In this document: one piece after another, positions 53,383 through 64,000 of the stretch | Layout: every line of letters begins with the position of its first letter | Position numbering within the stretch: position 1 is the stretch's first letter | Source of the DNA: Lanius collurio | Taxonomy: Eukaryota; Chordata; Aves; Passeriformes; Laniidae | Direction of reading: 5' to 3' | Assembly: GCA_020086605.1 (NCBI GenBank) | Contig: JACBWW010000017.1 | Coordinates: 19,807,806 to 19,871,805 of the forward strand | Length of the DNA: 64,000 nt | Position numbers and translations under genes: made by a program | Notes under the pieces: model-generated | The model's input: only the letters and a program-made list of their open reading frames with translations | What the model was told of the DNA's origin: nothing | Databases searched by the model: none

Positions 53383-56339
53383 GTAAGCAGCATTTGAAAT
53401 TTGGCTGGGTGTGAAAAACTGACCTAGCAAACGCAAGAGTGTCAGTCAGGTTATAAACACCTGATGTGTGTGTGCATAGGTGTACACATATATTCTGCAA
53501 ACACAGAATTTGTAACAGTTCAAGTAGTAGTAGAAAACGTGCAAATTAGTCTATAATCACAGGCTGATATGACAGTCTTTAATTTTATTTCAGTATCTGT
53601 TCCTTTCTTGTAACATTAGTCTTAGGCAGTTTTAGCTCGCTTCCTGAAGACTCCTATACTGTGGTTCTTTGAAAATAGTAACTGTTCCACCATTCTTGAT
53701 ATATTTTCCTGTCTTAAAATAATCTGTTTGCTAAGCTATATGGATACTGCACTGATTGTAACTACTTCTAGAGGGTACAATATATGTTTACTCTCGTGTT
53801 ATTCAGGCAGCTTTTATTTTTTGTGTTGGATAGTAACAGGGAACATTAATATCTTGATAAGTAAGTTTATTATTGCTGCAGTCAATATGGACAGCAATCC
53901 CTAATGTTAGCTATTTCCATTCTTCTGTATTTTTGTCAGTGCTTGAAGATCAATTAAAGATTAACATCTTACCCATGTCCAGACATTGCAGACCCAAGCT
54001 GTTCTCATCTGGTATTTCATGAAGGTAGTACCAGGCAGATATTGCTAAACCTCTTCTTCAGGAGGCACTATTAAAATTTCATAAATACCCTCTTCTTTAT
54101 ATTAGGAAACAGAACAGAAATAAATACTAAACTGTGTTATCAGTAATATTCTTTCCATCTCTGTATTTATATCTAAATGGGCCTGTAGTATTCATAAGGT
54201 TTGTTTTGTACCTCATATGCTGTAACTTTACTGCCTATCTGGCCTTTAACCATAAATTTTTTCCTCAGTGTTTTAGAGTCATCTAACTGCTTTTTTATTT
54301 TACAATGTCTCATTTACCTCAGTTTTTGCTAAATATTTTTCTCTTCTTCCCCATGTATTCTATAGTTCTATTTTGAATTTGATGTTTTCATTTTGTCACT
54401 GAATCTTTTTGTTTATTTTTTCCCCATTCCTGATTCTTGAATTATAGAAAAGAGTTAACTAAACTGAATTTAAAATAGTGTCCAGTTTTTACTTACACTT
54501 TCTATATGATATTTTTTTCCTCTGAGATTTTCAGGTTATTTCTCTCAAGAAAATATCTCTTAATAAATTATAGCCTCATTGAAACAACAAGGACACATGA
54601 AATTGCACATATGAAAAGAAATACTCATAATTGCTGAGTTCTAAGGAATGCATTAATTCATACTGGAGCATTGTGATGGGATCTCAAATAACTGCTTTAT
54701 ATTTGTTTAAAAATAATTTAGAAATGCCATTTTGCCACTAGCTACATGGGAATTCAACATCTAAGTCTCACAGGACAACCCTTTTTTTTTTTCCACACAT
54801 TGCAAACAAATGATCAAAAGAATCATTCTTTTTCCTTGTTTGTGTCGAGGGTTTTTAATACATTTTTTTGTCCCTAAACATAGGGAAGGTGCCTTTATCT
54901 GCTGGAGTCTGGTCCTGAAAACCCAGACCGTTAGAACTGGAGCAGTTGTGAGGAGTAATTTACTGAGGTTTTTTTACTATTAACTTTTCTGATGTCTTTC
55001 TAAGGGCTTCTCTCTAAGATGTGCTGCACAAAAATGTAGCCTTTTTATCGAAACAAGGTAGTAAAAGTGAATAAATATAAACCTTACAGTGTGTATATTT
55101 TCTAAGCTAATAGCAGAAAGGGCACAAGTGCTTTGGAGTTAAGCCTCTTCTTTTTGATACAGATAGTCCTGGGTATGGCAGGGGTTTAATAAGTTGATTA
55201 TTAAAAGGAATGCTTTGATTTACTGATAAGGTTCAGTACCTAAAAATAAATGAATTTTAATCTCTTCATATTTTGAGAGAAATTTGCAATTATGAGATAT
55301 TCATAGTAGTATAATATTTTATATTTATCTTTTCATAACATTTTAAATGTTGGGGAATCTGTAGCAACACTAACTACAAGCTCTAGCATTTACTTGCATG
55401 CATCCCATATAATTCAATTTTTTCTTTATAGGCTGAAATTGTATTATTGTAGGTGGATATGAACTGACATGTTTACAGTTCACTGTGTTAGATTTTCTCA
55501 AAATAGAGTAGTGTGATGCAGTTGTTGGTATACCTTTTTCATTACAGAATACATTGAGAGAGATATTCTGGGATATTTAGAAATACCCTATCTGGCAGTG
55601 CTGAGGAAAAGGGACAAATTCCCTGTTTGCACATGTATGGCTGGTGTGACTGTCCAAAGACACGATGAAAGCACAGGCACCAAGTTTGCAGTGAAAGGGA
55701 GTTGGGGACATCCTGCTGCAGTGATCTTAGAAGGGAAGAAACAAGAAACCAGAGAAGAGGTGAAAGGGTCACAAAGCAAAACTCCCAACCTGGACAAACT
55801 TGGTTTAATCCAGCATTAAGTCTGCTGGCAGAAACTTAAGCCAACAAAAATTTCTCAATGATTTTGAGCTGCACAGTTATTTTGCAGCAAGTGTCTGAGT
55901 CATCTGGCTGCTGCACTTCTCATCCAGCATTTACAGCCCAGAAACTGTATCAAGATGTAAAAATTTGAAAATTTGCTGTTAATTTCTTTTCACAAGATTC
56001 AGCAAGAATGTATTATAATGCTAGGATTGTTTCTTGATCATTTAAATGAGTATCATAGAAAACTTCAGTATACTAGGAATGTTGAAATAAAAAACAGAAC
56101 ATAGTCGACATTCTGTTAATGCATAACTTGGTCTGCAGCCCTAAATAATGTTTACCTGACATACCAGGTTTTTTAACAGAGCATTTAATGTTTAAAAACC
56201 AAAAATTGCTGACCACTGCTAATGAGCACAAACAAGATTTTCAAAGGCTTGATCTCAGGCCAGTAAGCTCATCAAGAGAGAGGAGCCCCTGCTCCAAGGC
56301 TGTCACAGGATGACCCTCAACCCCCAGTTGTGACACCTG
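53383..56339 (+). other. ANKIB1 intron 2, unique stretch
   Basis: AT-rich intron with no recognised feature. Confidence 0.65.
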
Positions 56340-57060
56340 TCAGGAGAAGTTAACAGAAGGGCATTGTACTGGGTTCATGGGGTGAGCTTTCGGTAGCAGG
56401 GACTTGTGGGGGTGGCATCTGTGAGAAGAAATCACCCCACACCAGACACAACTGGCTTCTACCAGGTCCAAACCAGCCCCACCTCTGGCCAAACCCGAGA
56501 CTATCAGTGATGCTGGTGGTACCTGTGTGATTACATACTTAGGAAAGGCTGAAGAATGCTGCACAGCCTCTGTGAGAGAGGAGTGAAAAGAATGTATGAG
56601 GGAAACAGCCCTGCAGAGACACCAGGGCAGAGAAATAGGGGCAGGAGGTGCTCCAGGCACCGGGACAGAGATTCCCCTGCAGCCCATGGTGCAGACTGTG
56701 GTGAGGCAGGATGTCCTCCCACAGCCCCTGGCCATCCATGTAGAGCAGAGATCCACCCACAGCCCCTGGAGGACCCCACACTGGGGCAGGTGGATGTGCC
56801 TTGAAGGAGCCTGCAGCCCATGGAGAGCCCATGCTGGATCAGGCTCCTGGCAGGAACAGCACAGCCTGTGGAGAGGAGCCCACACAGAAGCATGATTTCT
56901 GGCAGGACCTGTGACCCTATAGGGGGACCCACACTGCAGCTGTATGTTTCTGAAGGACTGTAGCCTGTGGAAGAATGCACACTGGAGCAGTTCATGAAGC
57001 ACCCACATACGGATTTTGAGAGCTCTAGATAACATGCGCATTGGTCTCTTCCACTGCAAA
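56340..57060 (-). mobile_element. Avian interspersed repeat, LTR-like, with internal degenerate units
   Basis: On the minus strand this is a GC-richer block with reiterated phrases of the form GGGCTGCAG and GGGCTGTGG spaced about 40-100 bp (56676, 56719, 56758, 56811, 56860, 56962 on the plus strand). It ends in a CTTCTCACAGATGCCACCCC segment. I recall this arrangement as a family widespread in bird genomes and of endogenous-retrovirus type, but I cannot name the subfamily. The 255-codon open frame on the minus strand follows from the composition and is not considered a gene. Confidence 0.65.
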
Positions 57061-60000
57061 CATTTACCATGTTTCCCTATGGAATAAGATCTTGACAGAA
57101 GATTCATATTCGAGAAGGTAGTTTAAATTTCACTCCCTAAATGTGTATAAAAATATTACAGACGAAGCACACTGGAAACATGTTTTCTTCAGAAAATGCA
57201 GTCTTCAGATGATCAAGCACATCCAGTGCCCTCAGGCTTTTTTTCTTGCCTAAGGTACATTTTAGACCATATGACTGTTTAGTTTGAAAGAACTGCTATC
57301 AGTGTGGAAAGTTACTCACTAGAGTCTGGCTGTTGGTGAACCACTCCTGAGCTATGACAAGAGAACAGACTTTCCAGAGGCTGGTTGAGATGGAGTGACT
57401 GGAAATCACGAGGACTTGCTTGACGCTCAAAGGGAAAAAAACCTCTTAGATAAACTGTCATTTTGCAATATATGTGGTGTGACTTTCAGTTTTGCAGCTT
57501 TGCTGGGAAGCTTTTTGGATCAGTGACAGATTTTCCTCATTGTGTGTTTCATACTGGTACATCTGAGCACTTTGTGAGTATTCAAGCCAAAAGTGGATTG
57601 TTGTAGCAGTTGCTGCTGGTCCTGGCCTGAAGAGGAGGGAGGAGGAGGTGACAGAAACATGGAACTGTGGGGAGACAGGACAGGTTTGTGAAGCTGATTT
57701 TTGTCCAGAACAAGAAAAGCAAGACTTTCTTGTTACAGAGATTCTGGAAGTTGAGGTGATTGCTGAAACTAAAGAAAAAAATTGAAACCCACTTCTTTTA
57801 ACATTCTTGATGTCTGCCATTCAATAACAGTGGTAAAGCAACTCTGGCATTGAAGGCACAGCTAAGCTAGTCAGAGATAAACATTGGTAAATGTGTCTGG
57901 GATTTGTTTATAGGAAGTATCTCTTGTTGCATTGCTACAAATTGGGAAGTATTTTTCACTTCAGAAGAATGACAGAACATCAAAATAGTGGTGGTTTCTT
58001 CTAAAGTGAAATAAATATGCATCTCTTGGAATTTCAACTACAGAAATTTATCAGAATTTCTCTTCTGGCTGTTTAAGAGGTTTCAATAAGGACTGGTCTA
58101 AGCAATTGTAATGCAATCAAGAAGAGAGTATTGATATTACCAGTATGTTGTGGAGGGTGAATTTGCCAGAAAAACTGTTGACCTCACAGGGAACATTGCA
58201 TTCGTCACAGCACATTCAGGAATGTCTCTTCCCGTGCCAGGTTTTGTTGGCTTTTAATACAGTTGCAGTCATGTTGAAAATTAGTTTTGGATGATTTTGA
58301 GGGACATGTGTGTAGACTGTTTTTCAGAGCAAGATTTCTCTGAAGTTGAGAGGATATTAGAGGATTTTTATACTGCAAAAATATTTGTTAAGGAAAAGTA
58401 TTGAAGAAAACCCTGTTAACTTCTTTGCAGATTATCTGGCTTTAGAGAAGTGCTGTAGATGCTTGTTTTCTGATAAGGTTGAAGCTGCTCTGAATTTTAG
58501 ATATTGTTTTTTTCTGGAGATGGAAATCAAAAAAAGGCTACTTCACTGTTTTGACAGACAGAAGTTCTGTAAATATTTAAACTTTGGGATCCAAATAGAC
58601 CTAAATCATTCATGCTGAAATCTTCAGAAAGGTGCTATAAACTGCATTTTTTTAAATCAAATTTCTGAACATTTATTCAGTGCTTTGATGGTAACTCTGG
58701 TGTTCCTTTTTAAATTGCTTTCCTAACAGTACTTCTGATATAAATGTGAGCAAAAAAAAAGTAATAAGGTTAATAGCAGCTCTTTGTCTAATAAGGGCAG
58801 ATGGGAAAAATGTGGGATTATTAAGCAAAACGACATGATCCCAGTGTAAGGAAATTTGTATTGAATGCATGGATGTCTTCAAGTAAGTTGTTCAGAAAAC
58901 TCCTGGAGCAGTCACTTTTTTTTCCCTTTTTTTTGTTCTTCATGGTAATTCTTTGAATTATTACATTCGCGTGGTGTTTTCCAGTCAATTTTAAAGCTCA
59001 TGTGGAAGAAAATTATGAAGGCATAGTGGTTGCCTAAGCTTCTTTCCTAAAAGTAGTTTTTTAACGTTTTGGGTTCTTGTTTGAATATAAAAGATAACCA
59101 CCTAACTGTATTCCCTTTTGTGTACCTAACAAATAATTCTGTTCCAGTTTAATAACTAAAAATATATGATACATTACTTCATCTGAATAATTTATTAGAA
59201 TGTCAGTCTCGATCATTCACTTTGAACAACAAAAAGCAACTGGTTTTTAATTATCAGCAATTATACAGATACATATTTCAAATATACTTCTATTTAAGAT
59301 TAATTTTATTAAGAAAAATAAGTATGTCTGCACTAGAATTATTCATACTAGTCAGAATAATTAGTGAAGGCAACAGCACAATTCATATATTGTGAAGGTA
59401 ACCATAAAGTATTTAAAATTAAATATGTGCCAGAAGTGCCTGTTTCTTCCCATTGATTTTAAAGGGAATTTAAAAGAACTGGATCAGCTATAGTTGTCTG
59501 CATTGTAGGCCACCAGAGCTGAGAAGATGAATCTCATCCTACATTGTACTAAATATGTAAAATTGAATAGTAAGCACCTGCAAAGTTGTAAATAGAACAC
59601 TTTGACAGTTTTACAGTATAAGACATGAATGCTACTTGTGGGAGATACTGCTTGTGGCATAGTGTTAAATGTTTTCCCTTCATGGTGTGTGGTGAATGAT
59701 CTGTGCACTGTTTGGATCTGTCCGAGTGGGAGTATTGGTGTTCATGCAGTTGCTTCGCTGTCATTGCACTCAGCTGCTGAATTGGTTCTGCAAGGTCCTT
59801 TTTAGATTAGTTATTTTGTGTGGTTGTGAGTCTTGGTCACCTTTCAAAAATTCCATGGAATATGAAATACTGGCCTCTTGATTAGATGTAGGTGAATAAT
59901 ATATGAAGAATATGATCTCACAGGGTTTTGTGAGCATGTTTGCTAAGAAGCAAGAGGAGCAAGTGAAATTCCCCTGATTTCAGTAATAGAGCATCTGACT

Positions 60001-63000
60001 GGGTGGTAGAAAATAGTGATTTATAAGGTCATTTTCATCATAGTCAGTCTAAAAAGCAGTCAAAATGATGGACAAACAGTAAAAATAGGAGACCTTTAAA
60101 AATTATCAAGTTCTTACTGTGACTAAATCCTGGAGAAAACTGCCAAAGAAAACAGACGGGACACTTAGAGGAGCAACTATAGATGTTGAGTAGCAGCAGT
60201 ATCATTTGCAACGTTCCTCAAAGGCTACCACCCAGTTGGGCACTGTCTTCTAAAGTACAGTAAGGTAGGCTGAAAAACTCAGACCCTTATCTGACTGACT
60301 TCCTTGTTTTCCTTTCCCTAAAGCTCAAAATCTCAGTGAAAAGCAGTTCTCACTGAATAGGTGTGTGGCCTCTCAAGGTATCTTCCCTGGTGTTCCTCAT
60401 AAGTTCCTCACAAAATGCAAAACTGGTAGACTTTATTGTAATCATAGTCTGACCTACAAGCAAAGATCAAAAACCAGTCAGCTGCTGTGTTTTTAGCTCT
60501 TAAAGCTGACTTTTTTTCTGTCTGACTGCTGATTTTATTAACCTTAGTGTATTAAAAATACGTGAAACTCATGAGTTTGTTGCTCACAGCACAGCCTTTA
60601 TTCTCCAGTTACAGCTGCCACTCTTGAGTTTGTTGAGTTATTGCTTCTTCTTGCTACTGTGTTTTTTTTGCACCCAGAGGAAATTGTTCTGATTTTACTT
60701 TGCTTAGTGGAAATCAGACATTGCAGAGTAAGAGTGCTTTGTTAGTGTTTGGTGAGATGAGATCTATTAATGCAGTACACTATTAAAGTTTTCTTATTCT
60801 GTGTTGTCTGTTCTCCTTAGTAGAGCCGTCAGGAACATTTTACCACAGGCAAAGTAAAATTCTCTTTGGGTTATAGAGGAATTCAGCTTTGGTCCTTTCC
60901 AACCAGAATGACCACATCTTTATTTCAGCTGATTTTGTTGCCAGGTAGAGTTTGCAACTCCGTTGAGTTGGTTGGTAAATACTGAATCATTGTGTCAAAT
61001 GGCTTCACTTCACTCTGGGATTAGAAACACACGTGGCTTCCTTACCAGAGAGATCTGTTGGCTCAGTACTGGAATAATGATTGAGAGACTTGCAGTTTCT
61101 GATAAACAGAAGTAAATTTTTCAGAAATAACTCATTAATTTTTATACCTAAATGCAAGTCCAAGCAAAATATTCCGTGACATTTTATATAGACTCGGTTT
61201 TCCTTTTGGCCAAGGTACAGATTGTTGATGATTTGATTTTTTTTAATTTCACTTTTTTTTTTTTTTTTCAATTTAATGTAATAAAGTTACATCATTGGGA
61301 CATTTAAGTAAAGTAAAAATTATTGTCATTAAAGATGAAGCAACATATAAATTGAAGACATTTTTACAGAGGGAGAGATAAACATGAGACAATTTCTGTA
61401 ATATAGTTTTTAAGAAATAGAAATTATGCAAAGCTTGATAGTATTCATTTTGTAATTTCTTCATTATTGCTATATAAATAATATCAACACTAGATATCAT
61501 ACACTGCCAGGTAATTTACAAACTGTCCAGAAATACAAATCTGTGTGTTTAAAAGGTGACAATGAACGTACTTGTTAGTAGTTTCATGTTTATTATTTCA
61601 TCTCACATTTGTTTGAGACCAATCTAAAAATAATAGTCAATAGTTACATGAGAAGAGAATTCAGCGTGGATAGTCTTAGAAAAAAAATGTGTTCAAAGAA
61701 AAGATATGGAGACAAGGGTGGAAGGATGACACCTATGTATGAGAATTGGTTCTAGCTGTCAAGAGATGTATGTAAAAAAGGGCCAAAGACAGAGATACAA
61801 ATCACACAGATTTTGCTTTACAGAGGACTGTCACAAAAGCTACTGGAAAGCAGCCAGCTTCAGTGGAAGCCACTTCTGATTTGGTACTTCAGCTCTATTT
61901 CTTTTGAAATCTCACTCAGAATAATGAAATAAAAGCCAGAAGAGGCATTGGATCTTGGAAACATTATTCCTGACTGTCCAAGGGAAGGCTAAACTTAAGT
62001 AACTCATAAATAAAAACAATTGTGTTCTACTTGCTAGAAACTTACAGGTGTAATTGATACATTTTTGTTCCAGGAAGTGTTTTGGTGGTAGTGTTCCTCC
62101 TAAAATATTTCTATCTGTGTACAGAAGGTCATATTTAATTATATTTGCTGACACAAAATCACTAAACCAGAGAAACTTTTCAACCTGTTTGCATCTTTTT
62201 AGTAAAGAGAATAGAAAATTCTTTATTGATGCATATTTGTGTAAGACCTTTCTGAGGTGGCTTTAAGCTGATGGGCTACTGTGTTAACATGAATCAGTCT
62301 AGACCTGGAACTCAGACCCGGGTGCTGACCTACTTTTATCACTTTAACAGTCTTTTGGAAACCAGCTCTTTGGAGAAACCATAGGTGAAATGATAGCAAC
62401 ACAGTGAAGAAAAAGATGGGTGAGGCTTTTTCGAGCCAGTTTAGGAGAGAGAGAAGACAGTACTTGCATTCTAGGTAATATTTTTTTACAGAATATTACA
62501 TCAAGTCCTTAAGGGAAATAGGCCCAGCAGAACGTGTTTAAAGAGTCAGAGATTTCCATTTGAACCTTAGATCGCTCTAAGTAAAAGATGATTCATATGT
62601 GCCATAGTCTGGATTTGCTTCTCAAATTGGTGGCTTTGTCTGAAAATCTGCAAAAATTGTTTGAGTACTCAGGAAATTATTTAATGCCTTTTGCCAGATG
62701 TACCATACTTGGTAGGAGTCATAGGAATGGGAATAAATGGAGGCAGAAACAGAAAAATTCTGTTTAGGAAAAATACAAGATTGAAGACCAGAGTGGACTA
62801 CTCAGAGTGAGTACTTGAAATGTCTGTGAAGATTTCAAATTTCAGAAGAAAGAATTAACTTTTACAGACTTCCATCAGCAGTGGAGACAGTAGCACTGAC
62901 AGCCTCTCAGATGCTTCCTTTGCTCTTAAACCAAATTATCATTGGTATAACCTCAGTCCTTACTACAGCAGGATATTTCCAGTGTTTGCAGGAATTCTTG

Positions 63001-64000
63001 TAGTGTTAGTAACAGTTGTTAGGCAAAGGGTCAATTGAATTAAGGCTTACAAAAAGTCGGTATAATAGTCTGTGTTTTTTCTTTCATAAATGGTTAGTGA
63101 CCTGTCAGTTGATACTTTAGTACAGAATAGGAATAGTCATTCTCTCCTGTACAGGGTTTTACTTCATGCAGGAAATTCCTGGGCTGTAAGAAACACTTAA
63201 GAATCTTAGTGAAACAGAGAAGAAACTTCTAAGTACTAATAAATAACTTTCTAGCACTGTATAATGAGTAAAAATACCAATAATTATATTTACTAGATGT
63301 GGCTTTCAACATCAGGTAAAACATAATACTCTTCACAAAATTATTTAAAACAGTAATGATTAAAAAGATTTCTTCAAGTGCTTACTAGTGCACTGTGGTT
63401 GTTTTCTTATAGTATATTTGGGAGAACAGTACTTTTAGTTAGTGAAATAATCATAGTTATTCAAGGTTTTATGCATCACTATTAGCCTACTGTGTTGGAA
63501 GCTGAATGATTCAGGAATTGTATGAATTAATTCATTGCAAATGAGTTTTAAATTACTGGGTAGCATGGCTTGGCTCTTCTGTATTTTGTTGTTAACTCAT
63601 GGCTTACCCATACTTCTCTTAATGCTCTTAAAATACTTCTGTTAATGCTCATACTTCTCTTAAAGCTATGAGCTTTAGGTTTATGCCTGCACTGGAGTTT
63701 GCAGTATAACTTTCTTTAGCAAGCTGTACTTACAAGGGCTGTCTAACCCAAGGAGTAGATGGGATGTTGTGAAAGGGAATCCTGTGCAGCTTACCCTGTT
63801 ACTGAAGCTCATCCTTTTTCTAGTGCCTTACTTGTCTTGCTTAAAGCAACAGTTACTTGCACTGTCTTTGAGCATATTCAGACATGCTTTAGCCTCCAGC
63901 TGTCAGAACTACTTTTATAATTTCATTGTACACCAATTTTATATTTTGGTTTTATTTTTCCACATGTAGGTACATTTTTGTATGGTTTTTTATGCATACA
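57061..64000 (+). other. ANKIB1 intron 2 to the end of the window
   Basis: Nothing recognised except T/A runs (for example near 61254-61269) and a local duplication of CATACTTCTCTTAA around 63610-63663. No further ANKIB1 ankyrin exon could be found. Confidence 0.65.

Noticed and set aside
56340..57107. 255-codon minus-strand open frame
   Set aside because: It lies entirely in an interspersed repeat and its product has no recognisable domain.

Overview
This window is vertebrate nuclear DNA, most likely from a bird. It has low gene density, long introns with canonical GT/AG splice sites, several CR1 LINE fragments in different stages of decay (one ending in the tandem octamer tail typical of avian CR1), and a compact LTR element. 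No prokaryotic or organellar features were seen.

Two conserved genes stand head to head around one CpG island at about 18.05-19.65 kb. To the left, on the minus strand, lies KRIT1 (CCM1). Fourteen coding exons can be placed from the ATG at 16427 to the exon ending at position 14. They join in frame at every junction and give 675 residues, running from the N-terminal domain through three NPx(Y/F) motifs and the ankyrin repeats into the FERM domain. The last roughly 60 residues lie beyond the left edge. To the right, on the plus strand, lies ANKIB1. Its non-coding first exon probably ends at 19081, a 34-kb first intron follows, and the first coding exon is 53114-53382 (ATG at 53195). The next ANKIB1 exon is not in the window.

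The ANKIB1 first intron holds most of the repeats: CR1 fragments at about 22.08-22.61, 23.28-26.42, 28.70-29.52, 41.86-42.44 and 45.47-45.69 kb, an older CR1-type fragment at 37.33-38.59 kb, an odd A28-C23-ACT-A21 block at 35.4 kb, and a 2.4-kb LTR element at 29.76-32.15 kb. A further avian repeat of LTR character lies in the second intron at 56.34-57.06 kb.

The most interesting object is the LTR element. Two LTRs of about 285-295 bp in direct orientation flank an interior that holds a short ORF which may be a gag remnant, a GC-rich stretch, and an uninterrupted ORF encoding a Y-box-type cold-shock domain. No pol or env was recognised. The simplest reading is a non-autonomous retroelement that captured a processed cellular Y-box mRNA.

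Two assembly cautions: the single Ns at 14336 and 31612 mark joins. The first is flanked by a 55-bp direct duplication that looks artefactual. The second lies inside the cold-shock ORF, so its C-terminus is uncertain.
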